NCBI RefSeq assembly: GCF_900604345.1
Contig: NZ_LR026983.1
Span: 682,001-746,000 of the forward strand
Direction: 5' to 3'
Origin: Maliibacterium massiliense
GTDB taxonomy: Bacteria; Bacillota; Clostridia; Christensenellales; Maliibacteriaceae
Length of the DNA: 64,000 nt
The notes below the pieces were generated by a model. That model searched no databases. It was not told the origin of the DNA and saw only the letters and a list, made by a program, of their open reading frames with translations. A program made the position numbers and the translations under genes. Of this stretch, positions 1-7,844 are shown in pieces. The stretch's first letter is position 1; the number at the start of each line of letters is the position of its first letter.

Positions 1-1
1 T

Positions 2-397
2 GCTCTGGCGCACAGCTGCGACCTGTACGTACATGCGTCGGTAGTGGAGATCGAAGCCATCTCCTGCATGGAAGCGTTTGCCTGCGGCCTCGTGCCCGTG
101 ATCTGCAATTCCCCGCAATCGGCCACGCGCCAGTTTGCGCTGGACAGCCGCAGCCTCTTTGCGCCGGACAATGCGCAGGATTTGGCGCGCAAGATCGATT
201 ACTGGATCGAGCACCCTTGCCAGCGCGCGCAGATGTCCCGCGCGTACGCCGCGCAGGGGGATGAATACCGGCTGTGCAGATCCGTGCAAAAGGCCGAGGC
301 AATGTTCCGCGAGGTCATTGTGGATCACCAGAAACGCCGCGCCGAGGCGCCCGGCGCGCAGCATCGGGATATCCCCCATGAAGCAGCGGACGTCTAA
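2..397 (+). CDS. Glycosyltransferase family 1/4, C-terminal fragment
   Basis: The visible 131 residues are the C-terminal part of a GT-B fold glycosyltransferase; the 5' end lies outside the window. The E-x7-E motif of retaining GT4-type enzymes is visible near residues 17-25, in 'EIEAISCMEAFACG', which contacts the nucleotide-sugar donor. It is followed by the usual 'GLVPVI' strand and a C-terminal helix. Its end overlaps the start of the acyltransferase gene by 20 bases, so the two are probably cotranscribed and may act together on a glycolipid. That pairing is inference; donor and acceptor cannot be told from this fragment. Confidence 0.8.
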   Translation, partial: ALAHSCDLYVHASVVEIEAISCMEAFACGLVPVICNSPQSATRQFALDSRSLFAPDNAQDLARKIDYWIEHPCQRAQMSRAYAAQGDEYRLCRSVQKAEAMFREVIVDHQKRRAEAPGAQHRDIPHEAADV

Positions 398-1049
398 GCG
401 CCCCCTCACGCGCGCGCTCTGTGCCCTATTCTTCTACGGCGTGGCCATGCCGCTGCTCTACGTCTTTGACGCGCTGTTCTTCGGCCTGCGGGTGCGGGGC
501 CGCAGGCACCTGCGCGCGCTGAAAAAAACAGGCGCCGTGATCGTGTGCAACCACGTCCACTACCTGGACTGCACGTTTGTGGGCATCGCCCTTTTGATGC
601 GCCGCGGCCTGTACGTCTCGCTGGAGCAAAACTTTCACCTGCCCGTGGCGGGTGTGCTGATCCGCATGCTGGGCGCCACGCCCCTACCCGCGCAGCTAAA
701 GGCGCTGCGCGGCTTCATGCAGGAGATGGTGTCTCAGGTGCGCGCCGGGCGGCTTGTGTGCATCTATCCTGAGGGCTGGCTCATTCCCTACTGCGACCAC
801 CTGCGCCCCTTTAAGGCTGGCCCTTTTGCCATTGCCGTAGAGGCAGACGCGCCGGTGGTGCCGCTTGTCATCACCCCGTGCAGCAGGCGGGGCATCTGGC
901 GGCTGAAGCGCAAGCCCTGCTTCATCATCCGCGTGGGCGCGCCGCTCTATCCCGCGCACACGCACAGCCCGCGCGCCGACGCCCGAACGCTGCTGGAAAG
1001 AACCCGCGAAGCCATGGCGCGCATGCTTGGCGATCAGGCGCATACGTAA
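378..1049 (+). CDS. 1-acyl-sn-glycerol-3-phosphate acyltransferase (PlsC family)
   Basis: A 223-residue membrane-associated acyltransferase that would transfer an acyl chain to lysophosphatidate or a related lysolipid. The catalytic NHx4D motif is at residues 58-64 (His59, Asp64), and the substrate-binding 'YPEG' block is at 130-133. An N-terminal hydrophobic segment (about residues 13-35) anchors it to the membrane. I chose the ATG at 378 because the frame upstream of it is the glycosyltransferase read in another phase; this start overlaps that gene by 20 bases. A strong intrinsic terminator follows within 20 bases of the stop. The overlap suggests a glycolipid role, but ordinary phospholipid synthesis is equally possible. 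Confidence 0.85.
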   Translation: MKQRTSKRPLTRALCALFFYGVAMPLLYVFDALFFGLRVRGRRHLRALKKTGAVIVCNHVHYLDCTFVGIALLMRRGLYVSLEQNFHLPVAGVLIRMLGATPLPAQLKALRGFMQEMVSQVRAGRLVCIYPEGWLIPYCDHLRPFKAGPFAIAVEADAPVVPLVITPCSRRGIWRLKRKPCFIIRVGAPLYPAHTHSPRADARTLLERTREAMARMLGDQAHT

Positions 1050-1063
1050 TCTGACAAGCAATC

Positions 1064-1093
1064 AAAAACGCCCGCGTGTGCGGGCGTTTTTTT
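1064..1093 (+). terminator. Intrinsic terminator after the plsC-like gene
   Basis: An 8-bp perfect stem (1068-1075 with 1080-1087) with loop GTGT is followed by a run of seven T. It ends the glycosyltransferase-acyltransferase unit. Confidence 0.9.
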
Positions 1094-1200
1094 GCTGGGC
1101 AGCGGCATGCCGAGCATGGTATGATAGTAAAAACACATTTTTTATTCCGAACGCGCTTCTTTCCCCCATACAGATCGATAAAGAAAGGACGGATTTGCCC

Positions 1201-2040
1201 ATGACCGATTACAGCAACGTCTCGCGCGCAGAACTGCTCGCCCAAACGCGCATCCCTTTGGAGATTCTGGAGACCGAGGAGGACATCTACCACGACATGG
1301 CCCGTGTGATGCTCCAAGAGGTGCGCACAAACAACGCCGCGGGCAAAAACACCGTGATGATCGTGCCCGTGGGGCCGGTGTTTCAGTACCGCCGCTTTGC
1401 GCGGCTGGCCAATATGGAGCAGCTGGATTTGAGCGGACTGACCGTCATCAACATGGACGAATACCTTACCGACGACAAAAAATGGATTGACGCTGACCAT
1501 CCGCTGAGCTTCCGCGGCTTTATGCAGCGGGACTTCTATGGCCTGCTGCAGGGCAAGTGCCGCATTCCGGAGGAAAACCGCGTCTTTCCTGAGCCGGGCA
1601 ACGAGGGTGCCATTGCAGCGATCATCCAGGCGCGCGGCGGCGTGGACTTGGCGATGGGCGGCGTGGGCATCTGCGGCCACATCGCCTTCAACGAGGCGCT
1701 GGATCCCGGCGAAGCGATGTCCAACGAGGCGTTCGCGGGCCTGCCCACCCGTGTGCTGCCCCTGACGCGCGAAACACGCACCATCAACGCCGTCACCGGC
1801 CTGGGCGGCTACATCGACGGCATGCCCAAGTGGTGCATCACCGTGGGCATGCGCGATATCCTCGGCGCCCGGCGCATCCGCTTTTACATGAACCGTCCCT
1901 GGCAGCGGGGCATCGTGCGCAAGGCCTGCCTGGACCCCGTATCGGGCCACACGCCGGTCACCTTCTTCCAGCAGCACCCCGACGCCAAGCTCATCATCGC
2001 CTCCTACGTGGCCGACCCTCCACAGGGCGAGATCCGCTAG
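1201..2040 (+). CDS. Glucosamine-6-phosphate isomerase/deaminase-like protein (NagB fold)
   Basis: A 279-residue member of the NagB/6-phosphogluconolactonase family. It keeps the strand motif 'VINMDEYL' (Asp86, the ring-opening acid region of NagB) and 'GHIAFNE' (His160, Glu165). However, the position of the catalytic Asp141 of E. coli NagB is Cys158 here ('GVGICGH'). The C-terminal 'VSGHTPVTFFQQHP' also diverges from classical NagB. The start ATG at 1201 follows an 'AAAGGACGG' binding site. The gene stands alone, without nagA or PTS genes, so its substrate may be a different amino or keto sugar phosphate. Family assignment is firm; the deaminase activity is uncertain. Confidence 0.75.
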   Translation: MTDYSNVSRAELLAQTRIPLEILETEEDIYHDMARVMLQEVRTNNAAGKNTVMIVPVGPVFQYRRFARLANMEQLDLSGLTVINMDEYLTDDKKWIDADHPLSFRGFMQRDFYGLLQGKCRIPEENRVFPEPGNEGAIAAIIQARGGVDLAMGGVGICGHIAFNEALDPGEAMSNEAFAGLPTRVLPLTRETRTINAVTGLGGYIDGMPKWCITVGMRDILGARRIRFYMNRPWQRGIVRKACLDPVSGHTPVTFFQQHPDAKLIIASYVADPPQGEIR

Positions 2041-2046
2041 CGCGCG

Positions 2047-2075
2047 TTGACAGCGCACCCTTGTTTCGCTACAAT
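2047..2075 (+). promoter_or_regulatory. Sigma-A promoter TTGACA-17-TACAAT
   Basis: A perfect -35 box at 2047-2052 and a 5/6 -10 box at 2070-2075 are separated by 17 bp. Transcription would start near 2082 and run into the non-coding segment before the methyltransferase. Confidence 0.8.
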
Positions 2076-2081
2076 GCTCTG

Positions 2082-2339
2082 GTAAAGGGGGCGCACAAAC
2101 CATGTACGCAGGCGCAACCACCGAGCGCAAAGATCGAATTAGCTCCGCAGCAATATTGCCTGCGACATGTTGCGGAGTCTGATGGATGTTGTATCGCAGG
2201 GACGCCTACAAGCACCATGCATGGACGCCGGTTTTGGCGCATGCCTTTTTGTGATGCTTGGCAGCAAGGGCGCCCTGTTTTTGAAGCGAAAGAGCAGCCA
2301 AAAAGCGGCGAGGACATGCCCTCGCCGCTTTTTTTCAAT
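2082..2339 (+). ncRNA. Putative structured RNA or attenuator leader
   Basis: The stretch between a strong promoter and a strong terminator has no convincing long gene. The ends can pair: AGGG-(GG)-CGC near 2086-2095 with GCGCCCT near 2270, closing about 190 nt. An internal hairpin pairs CTCCGCA with TGCGGAG (about 2132-2178). This could be a small RNA of 6S-like architecture or a leader that attenuates the methyltransferase. A 26-codon ORF begins at the ATG at 2102, ten bases after AAAGGGGG, so a leader peptide is a third option. The family was not recognised. Confidence 0.4.
2302..2337 (+). terminator. Intrinsic terminator before the methyltransferase
   Basis: A GC-rich stem (AAGCGGCGAGG with CCTCGCCGCTT) is followed by seven T. 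It lies upstream of the methyltransferase binding site, so it either ends a separate small RNA or acts as an attenuator. Confidence 0.85.
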
Positions 2340-2361
2340 ACAGGTAAGGAGAAGAATCATC

Positions 2362-3087
2362 ATGAAAGAAAATAAATACGACGATCCCGCGTTTTTTGAC
2401 GCGTACAGCCACATGTCCCGCTCCGAGCAGGGGCTCTCTGGCGCGGGCGAGTGGCACGCGCTGGAAAAGCTGCTGCCTGATTTTACAGATAAACGCGTGC
2501 TGGATTTGGGCTGCGGCTACGGGTGGCACTGCCGCTACGCCGCCGCGCACGGCGCGCGCAGCGTGCTGGGCACAGATATCTCCCGAAAGATGCTGGATGC
2601 GGCCCGCGCGCGCACCAGCCAGGGCAACATTGCCTACAAACGCCAGAGCATCGAGGATTGGGAAGGCGCGCCCGATTCCTTCGACGTGGTGCTCAGCTCC
2701 CTGGCCTTCCACTACGTGGCCGCGTTTGAGGATGTGTGCCGCAGGGTGTACCGCTGCCTAAGCAAGGGCGGGGATTTCGTTTTTTCCGTGGAGCACCCCG
2801 TCTTTACCGCCTATGGCACGCAGGACTGGCACCGTGACGAGGCGGGGGGCATCCTGCACTGGCCGGTGGACCGCTACTTCGACGAGGGCCCGCGCAGCGC
2901 CACCTTTTTGGGCATGCAGGTGACCAAGTACCACAGGACGCTCACCACGTATGTGGGCAGCCTTTTCGCGTGCGGCTTTGCCATCGAGGCGCTGGTGGAG
3001 CCCATGCCCCAGGCGCACATGCTGCCCCAGATGCCCGACGAGCTGCGCCGACCCATGATGCTGCTCATCGCCGCAAAAAAGCGCTGA
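2362..3087 (+). CDS. Class I SAM-dependent methyltransferase
   Basis: A 241-residue small-molecule-type methyltransferase. The AdoMet-binding motif I is 'VLDLGCGYG' (residues 46-54), followed by the acidic end of strand 2 ('GTDIS') and the motif IV region 'FDVVLSSLAFHY'. The C-terminal part has a WH-rich segment typical of UbiE/BioC-like Methyltransf_11 proteins. The start at 2362 has 'AAGGAGAAG' ten bases upstream; the longer in-frame extension to 2167 lies in the putative RNA and has no binding site. The substrate cannot be predicted. It is transcribed as a single gene, bounded by terminators on both sides. Confidence 0.85.
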   Translation: MKENKYDDPAFFDAYSHMSRSEQGLSGAGEWHALEKLLPDFTDKRVLDLGCGYGWHCRYAAAHGARSVLGTDISRKMLDAARARTSQGNIAYKRQSIEDWEGAPDSFDVVLSSLAFHYVAAFEDVCRRVYRCLSKGGDFVFSVEHPVFTAYGTQDWHRDEAGGILHWPVDRYFDEGPRSATFLGMQVTKYHRTLTTYVGSLFACGFAIEALVEPMPQAHMLPQMPDELRRPMMLLIAAKKR

Positions 3088-3114
3088 TGGGCAAGGCTCT
3101 GCCTTAGCGCCAAA

Positions 3115-3158
3115 CAAAAAAAGCGCGCCGCACGCATCACACGTGCGGCGCGCTTTTT
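3115..3158. terminator. Bidirectional terminator
   Basis: A 14-bp perfect stem (3121-3134 with 3142-3155) is flanked by A and T runs and serves both the methyltransferase and the convergent gene. Confidence 0.9.
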
Positions 3159-3159
3159 C

Positions 3160-3657
3160 TTACGCCTGCTGCGCCTGGCGCCAGTCCAGCTCCGCGGCGA
3201 GCAAAGCGCGGATATGGGGTGCGTGCGCCTGTGTCACCGGCAGCAAAAAGGCGCTGTAGCGGCATTTCTGGTAGGGCGTATCCTGCATCATGAAGGCATA
3301 CCCCATGGCGCAGCGGCTGCTGCAGTCGCCCGTCTGGGCGAGGCGCTTGCAGTCGGGCGCCTTGACGATGCAACTGCGCAGCGCCTCGGGCAGCGTGTCG
3401 AGCAGCTGCTGGTAGGCGGCCACGCCGTCTGCGTACAGGCGGATGAGCAGGCCGGTTTTGCGGAACACAAAGTTGGCCAGCGCCTTCTTGGTGCGCGGAG
3501 CGCTGTAGGAGACCATGTAGCCGCTCTTGGCCTCCTTGATCCGCAGGGCGCAGCCCGCCTCGAGCATGCGCGCGTGCAGCTCCTCGACAAAGGGACGGAT
3601 ATCCGGCGCCACCGCATCCAAAAACGCGGAGGCATCAATGGTGCTTTTACTGGGCAT
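3160..3657 (-). CDS. Conserved hypothetical protein with C-terminal cysteines
   Basis: A 165-residue soluble protein I cannot place in a named family. Its first half is a mixed alpha/beta region ('KEAKSGYMVSYSA', 'FVFRKTGLLIRLYAD'). It is followed by a Cys cluster (Cys in 'SCIVKAPDCKRL', 'GDCSSRC', 'YQKCRYSAF') that could bind metal or form a redox site. A 'GAGGAGG' site lies ten bases before the ATG. It is codirectional with the acetyltransferase upstream of it, about 90 bases away. No signal peptide or membrane segment is visible. Confidence 0.7.
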   Translation of the reverse strand: MPSKSTIDASAFLDAVAPDIRPFVEELHARMLEAGCALRIKEAKSGYMVSYSAPRTKKALANFVFRKTGLLIRLYADGVAAYQQLLDTLPEALRSCIVKAPDCKRLAQTGDCSSRCAMGYAFMMQDTPYQKCRYSAFLLPVTQAHAPHIRALLAAELDWRQAQQA

Positions 3658-3749
3658 GTCTGGGGCGCCTCCTCACACATTCAAATGATATGCATGCAGT
3701 ATAGCATGCCCCAAAAAAGGTTCCTTGTAAAAAAGCGACATGGCAGTGT

Positions 3750-4235
3750 TTACCGGCAGCGCTGGTAGGCGATCCGCTCCGCGCCATCGGCCAGATGGAT
3801 CACGCCGCAGCGCACAAAGCCGTTTTTGGCCAGCGCCCCCTGCATGGGCAGATTGTCGCGGTGGGTATCAATGCGCACATTGCCGCAGCGGGCAAACGCC
3901 CATGTGAGGCAAAAGGAGGCCACGCCGCGCGTGCCCTGAACCGCGGCAATGCGGTGCACCACGCCGTAAGGGGCGTCACACAGCCACGCGCCCTGCGCAA
4001 TGCGCGCGTAGGTGGGCTCCTCTTCCACCGCGAAATAGAACGTGCCCACAATCACGCCCTGGTGGGTGCACACGTAGCTTTTGCCCTGGGCAATGTCTTG
4101 GGCGATCAGCGCCCGGGTCGGGTGGTGCGTCCCCCACTGGTGGGGATTGCCGTGCGCGCGCATAAAGGCGCGCGCCGCCGCAAAGAGCGCCATCACATCG
4201 GGCAAATCGTCCATCGTCGTCTTTCGTATCTGCAT
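3750..4235 (-). CDS. GNAT family N-acetyltransferase
   Basis: A 161-residue GCN5-related acetyltransferase. The fold is recognisable from the N-terminal 'MQIRKTTMDDLPDVMALF', the central strand 'VGTFYFAVEEEP', and the terminal 'IDTHRDNLPMQGALAKNGFVRCG', a segment common in clostridial GNATs. The acetyl-CoA pyrophosphate loop is the 'GTRGVASF' region. The start at 4235 was preferred over an upstream in-frame start because 'AAGGAG' lies ten bases before it. The acceptor substrate is unknown. Confidence 0.85.
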   Translation of the reverse strand: MQIRKTTMDDLPDVMALFAAARAFMRAHGNPHQWGTHHPTRALIAQDIAQGKSYVCTHQGVIVGTFYFAVEEEPTYARIAQGAWLCDAPYGVVHRIAAVQGTRGVASFCLTWAFARCGNVRIDTHRDNLPMQGALAKNGFVRCGVIHLADGAERIAYQRCR

Positions 4236-4289
4236 GCCGCAGCCGCTCCTTATCCCACGTTTACCCGTACTATAGCACAAAAAACGCGT

Positions 4290-4913
4290 CTAAAACAGGC
4301 GCGATACCGCCAGCGCCAGCAGCAGCAGTCCCGACAGCCAGGATAGATCCCCCCGCACCACGCGCGCGCATCTGCTGCCCACGTACCAGCCGCCGCACAC
4401 CGCCAGCAGGTGAAAGAGCGCCGAGAGCGCCACCACCTCCAGAATATTGATCTGCGCAAGGCCGCTGCCCAGGCCCGTTGCCAGCGAGTCGATGGAGAGC
4501 GCCACCGCCAGCATCAGCGCCTCGCGCGCGCTGATGCTCATGGATCCGTCCATGTCCGCCTGCTCGGGCTGTAAGTATACGCGCAGCACGATGCGGATAT
4601 CGCACCACGTCAGCTTCACCGCGCGCGCATTGCCGCCGCGCCTGCGCAGGTAGGTTTTGAGGCTGCCCTCCAGCAGGTTTTTGACGCCGAAGAGGGCCAG
4701 CAACCCCGCGCCGATGTACACGCCCGCCTGCGGGCTGACCACGCGTTTGATGCCCTCTGCCGCCAGCAGCGCCAGCAGCAAAAACAGCGTGCCCACCGCG
4801 TCGATGATGAGCGCGGCCGGCCAGGTGATGCGGATTTTGCGCGCGCCATAGGCTAGGCTGACCACAAAGGCGTCCACGGCAAGGGCACTTACCAGCAGTA
4901 TCGATTCAAGCAC
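4290..4913 (-). CDS. ytaF: Sporulation membrane protein YtaF (MntP-like fold)
   Basis: A 207-residue multi-pass membrane protein with the two internally related DUF204/MntP halves. Half one has 'ALAVDAFVVSLAYGARKIRI', and half two has 'ADMDGSMSISAREALMLAVALSIDSLATG'. Both match the layout of Bacillus YtaF rather than the shorter Mn exporter MntP. It is expected in the cytoplasmic membrane, and its transport substrate is not established. Translation most likely begins at GTG 4913, nine bases after GGGGGAGG; the nearby ATG is out of frame. It suggests an endospore-forming lineage but does not prove sporulation. Confidence 0.75.
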   Translation of the reverse strand: MLESILLVSALAVDAFVVSLAYGARKIRITWPAALIIDAVGTLFLLLALLAAEGIKRVVSPQAGVYIGAGLLALFGVKNLLEGSLKTYLRRRGGNARAVKLTWCDIRIVLRVYLQPEQADMDGSMSISAREALMLAVALSIDSLATGLGSGLAQINILEVVALSALFHLLAVCGGWYVGSRCARVVRGDLSWLSGLLLLALAVSRLF

Positions 4914-5094
4914 ACGGCATAACCTCCCCCTTGCCAGCCTATGATCGCGCGCAGTGGGGGGTTCCGGCGCGCGCTGATACAGGTTTTTTGCCGTTTTGCG
5001 GGAGGTTTTTTACAGGTGCGACGCAGTTTGCACACCATTTTCATACAGTTTTGCCGTCCACGCGCGGGATACTCTGCAGCGTGAGGTGATGTAC

Positions 5095-6003
5095 ATGCGA
5101 CGTTTTAAGCAACGCACTTTCAGGGGACCAATTGCCAAAAAACCGGCTTTCTTGCGCTGCCTGCCGCTTGCCTCGGCCTGTACACTGGCGTGCCTGGGCA
5201 TTTTTTTGCTGCTGCACACGCTGGGCGCGCCGCAGGCCGCGTTGGTCACCCCCGCCGCTTCGCGCAACAAAGCGACTACCGCCCGCTCGCCCGCGCCTAC
5301 AATCGCCCTTGTGCCCGCGCCCTCAGCCGCCCTATCGCCCGTGCCTTCAGCCGCCTCCTCGCCCGCGCATTCAGCCAGCTTTCGAGCGCAGACCTCCTTA
5401 CAGGTGGGCGTGCTGCTGCGCGTGCCCTTTCTGCCCCAGGGCGATGTACTGCCCACCGGCTGCGAAAGCGCAAGCGCGCTGATGGCGCTGGAATACTACG
5501 GCCAGGGCATGGATGTAGATACCTTTGTGGAGCACTATCTTGCGCGACAGAAGCTTTATACCGCAGGCGGCGAGACCTACGGCCCCCATCCGGCGGATGC
5601 TTTTGTAGGCGACCCGCGGCAGATTGCGGACAGCTATGGCTGCTATGCGCCGGTGATTGCGCGGGCCATGGACGCGATCGATCCGGGGCGCGGCTGGACG
5701 GCGCGCACGGACTTGACGCTCGACGCGCTGTGCACGCAGTACGTTGCGCTGGAAAAGCCCGTGCTTGTATGGATCACCACCGACCTTGTCGATTCCGTCC
5801 CGGGCCGCACGTGGAAGACGCAGGACGGCAGCATCTTTGTCTGGAAGCGCAACGAGCATTGCGTGGTGCTGGTTGGCTTTGACGGCGAGGCCTACTACTG
5901 CAACGATCCTTTGGCTGACCAGGCCCCGGTGCGCTATGACAAAGCGCGCATGGAGGCATGTTTCCAGCAGATGGGGATGCAGTGCGTGGTGCCCGAGACA
6001 TGA
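5095..6003 (+). CDS. Secreted or anchored C39-like cysteine peptidase domain protein
   Basis: A protein of about 302 residues with a positively charged N-terminus and one membrane segment ('LASACTLACLGIFLLLHTLG'). It continues with an Ala/Pro/Ser-rich linker made of four octapeptide repeats, then a Peptidase_C39_2 domain. The likely nucleophile is Cys in 'LPTGCESASALMALEYYG'; the catalytic His is in 'NEHCVVLVGFD', followed by 'YYCNDPL'. Two close in-frame ATGs (5089 and 5095) exist; AGGTG is spaced six bases from the second. The linker suggests the domain is held outside the membrane near the wall. Targets are unknown, and some family members lack peptidase activity. Confidence 0.8.
   Translation: MRRFKQRTFRGPIAKKPAFLRCLPLASACTLACLGIFLLLHTLGAPQAALVTPAASRNKATTARSPAPTIALVPAPSAALSPVPSAASSPAHSASFRAQTSLQVGVLLRVPFLPQGDVLPTGCESASALMALEYYGQGMDVDTFVEHYLARQKLYTAGGETYGPHPADAFVGDPRQIADSYGCYAPVIARAMDAIDPGRGWTARTDLTLDALCTQYVALEKPVLVWITTDLVDSVPGRTWKTQDGSIFVWKRNEHCVVLVGFDGEAYYCNDPLADQAPVRYDKARMEACFQQMGMQCVVPET
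5290..5385 (+). repeat. Four 24-bp tandem units encoding an Ala/Pro/Ser linker
   Basis: Units begin at 5290, 5314, 5338 and 5362 with an exact period of 24 bp and diverged copies. They encode octapeptides of the type PAPSAALS in the linker between membrane anchor and peptidase domain. Copy number could vary between strains. Confidence 0.85.
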
Positions 6004-6050
6004 GAAAACGGGCGCGCAAAGCGGAATAATCTCCCCTTTTGCGCGCCCCT
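6004..6050 (-). terminator. Hairpin between convergent genes
   Basis: An 11-bp stem (6010-6020 with 6038-6048) lies between the C39 gene and the esterases. The T-rich side (GTTTTCTC) is on the minus strand, so it mainly ends the esterase transcript. Confidence 0.6.
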
Positions 6051-6089
6051 GCGGCTTCTATATTGTAAACCATCCAGAAAGCGTTTACG

Positions 6090-6896
6090 TTATACCCGCA
6101 TCGTGCGAGGGATGGGCAGGCTGTCAATGAACTTTTTGACCTCGCGGTCCCAGAAGGGCCACTCGTGCGCCACGCCCACCTCCTCATAGTAGGTCAAATC
6201 CACCTCCAGCGCCTCAGCTTTTTTGCGGAAGCGCTGGTTGTTTTCGTAGAGGAAGTCGTCCAGGCCCACCGACTGATACAACCTGGGCAGCGGCTTGCCC
6301 GAGGCGGCGGCCCGCTCCAGCAGGTACATCACATCGTTTTCGCTCTTCTCCCACGTATCGGGCGGGCCGAATACCAGCTCCTTTTCCCGCTGGGTCTGCA
6401 CATGGCCGTCGCGCCGCAGCTGATCCACCACGTCCAGCACGCCAGAAAAGCTCGCTGCCACGCTGAAGTGCTCCGGATGGCGCAGCGCGATCTTAAACGC
6501 GCCGTAGCCCCCCATGGAAAGCCCCGCGATAAAGGTCTTCTCCCGCGCCTGCGAGATGCGCAGGTAGCTGGACACCACGCGCGGCACCTCCTCGGCGATG
6601 TAGGTGTAATAGGGCCAGCCGTGGGCCATATCCGTGTAAAAAAAGTTCTGGCAGCCCGGCATCACCGCGATGATGGGCTTGCCCGACTTGGTGATATGGT
6701 GTTCGATGCGCGATTTGCGCAGCCAGCTGTTGTGGTCGTCATTGTAGCCGTGCAGCAGGTAGAGCACGCACAGGTCCTGCGTGTGCGCCGCCCTGTCTTC
6801 CCAAAGACCGAAGTTGCGCGGCTCCGGCGTGATGATGGTCAGTGTGGATTCAAAGTTCATGACCTCTGAGAGAAAGTTCACGTTGAGCAGTGCCAT
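6090..6896 (-). CDS. Alpha/beta-hydrolase esterase (esterase D/tributyrin esterase type)
   Basis: A 268-residue cytoplasmic serine esterase of the PF00756 type. The nucleophile elbow is 'GLSMGGYG' with Ser127, the acid is in 'GLDDFLYENN', and the His is in 'AHEWPFWD' near residue 244. The oxyanion region 'LLHGYNDDHNSW' is intact. It is 14 bases downstream of a close paralogue on the same strand; the two align from residue 1 without large gaps and both have Ser127, which points to tandem duplication. Acetylated carbohydrate or short acyl esters are plausible substrates. Confidence 0.85.
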   Translation of the reverse strand: MALLNVNFLSEVMNFESTLTIITPEPRNFGLWEDRAAHTQDLCVLYLLHGYNDDHNSWLRKSRIEHHITKSGKPIIAVMPGCQNFFYTDMAHGWPYYTYIAEEVPRVVSSYLRISQAREKTFIAGLSMGGYGAFKIALRHPEHFSVAASFSGVLDVVDQLRRDGHVQTQREKELVFGPPDTWEKSENDVMYLLERAAASGKPLPRLYQSVGLDDFLYENNQRFRKKAEALEVDLTYYEEVGVAHEWPFWDREVKKFIDSLPIPRTMRV

Positions 6897-6909
6897 GGAT
6901 CACACCCCC

Positions 6910-7707
6910 TTATCCGCCGCGCACCGGCAGCCAGTCAAACAGCTTTTGCACTTCGCTGTCCCAAAACGCCCATTCGTGCCCCATGCCCGGCTGCTCAAAG
7001 TACGTAAGGTCGTACCCCAGCGCCCACGCCTTGTCGCGAAACGGCGGGTTGTACTTGTAAAACACCGTATCATCCAGCCCCACCGACTGGTACAGCTTGG
7101 GCAGCGGCTTGCCCGACGACCTGCAGGCATCTAAAAGGTGCATGGTATCGTTTTGCGAGCCAAAGCGCGCGTCCTCATGCCCAAAGATGTTGTAAAAGAT
7201 GGGATGGCGCTCCGGCACGGAATCGAGTGAATACTGCATCGCGTCGGTCACGCCGGAAAAACTCGCTGCGGCGGCGTAGCGCTCCGGATAGGTGAGCGCC
7301 AGCTTCATCGCGCCGTAGCCCCCCATGGACAGGCCCGCCACAAAGGTATCCTCCCGTGCCGGAGAAATGTGGAACATTGTGCGCATGATCAGCGGCAGTT
7401 CCTCGGCGATGTAGGTGAAGTAAGGCCATCCGTAGGCCATATCCGTATAGTAATAGTCCTTCATGCTGGGCAGCACCACAATCATGCGCAAGCCGCTGTC
7501 CTCCAGGTAACGCTCCACGCCGGTGCGGCGCAGCCACCCCAGGTGGTTGTCCGTGTAGCCGTGCAGCAGGTAGAGCACCGGCAGGGGCGCGACATCCGCC
7601 TGCCCCCGCTCGGCCAGGCGCAGCACCTTGGGCTCAGGCAGCAGCACGCTGACCTGCTGATCAAAATTCAGCACGTCGCTGCGAAAGGAACACTCCATAA
7701 ACGCCAA
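6910..7707 (-). CDS. Alpha/beta-hydrolase esterase, tandem paralogue
   Basis: A 265-residue paralogue of the next gene, with 'GLSMGGYG' (Ser127), acid region 'GLDDTVFYKYN' and 'GHEWAFWD'. I place the start at TTG 7707: an AGGGGGA site is seven to eight bases away, and the encoded N-terminus aligns with that of the paralogue from its first residue. The ATG three codons later is too far from the site. It is the first gene of the two-gene unit. Sequence divergence between the copies suggests different substrates. Confidence 0.85.
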   Translation of the reverse strand: MAFMECSFRSDVLNFDQQVSVLLPEPKVLRLAERGQADVAPLPVLYLLHGYTDNHLGWLRRTGVERYLEDSGLRMIVVLPSMKDYYYTDMAYGWPYFTYIAEELPLIMRTMFHISPAREDTFVAGLSMGGYGAMKLALTYPERYAAAASFSGVTDAMQYSLDSVPERHPIFYNIFGHEDARFGSQNDTMHLLDACRSSGKPLPKLYQSVGLDDTVFYKYNPPFRDKAWALGYDLTYFEQPGMGHEWAFWDSEVQKLFDWLPVRGG

Positions 7708-7810
7708 ATCAGATTCCCCCTTTATCGATGATGTTCAAACAAAAAATGCACCGTTTGGTTTATTTGCTATCAGTATACCATCGATCGGACCAATCGCCTA
7801 CCCTCGCGCC

Positions 7811-7840
7811 TTGACAAACGTTCTCTTTCTGTACTAAACT
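7811..7840 (+). promoter_or_regulatory. Promoter of the leuS leader
   Basis: TTGACA at 7811-7816 and TAAACT at 7835-7840 with an 18-bp spacer, directly upstream of the T-box leader. Confidence 0.6.
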
Positions 7841-7844
7841 AAGG

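Noticed and set aside
4290..4913. Manganese exporter MntP
   Set aside because: Shares the fold, but length and the motifs around both Asp-containing helices fit YtaF better.
5290..5385. Start of a CRISPR-like array
   Set aside because: The 24-bp units are contiguous without spacers and encode an in-frame Ala/Pro/Ser linker.
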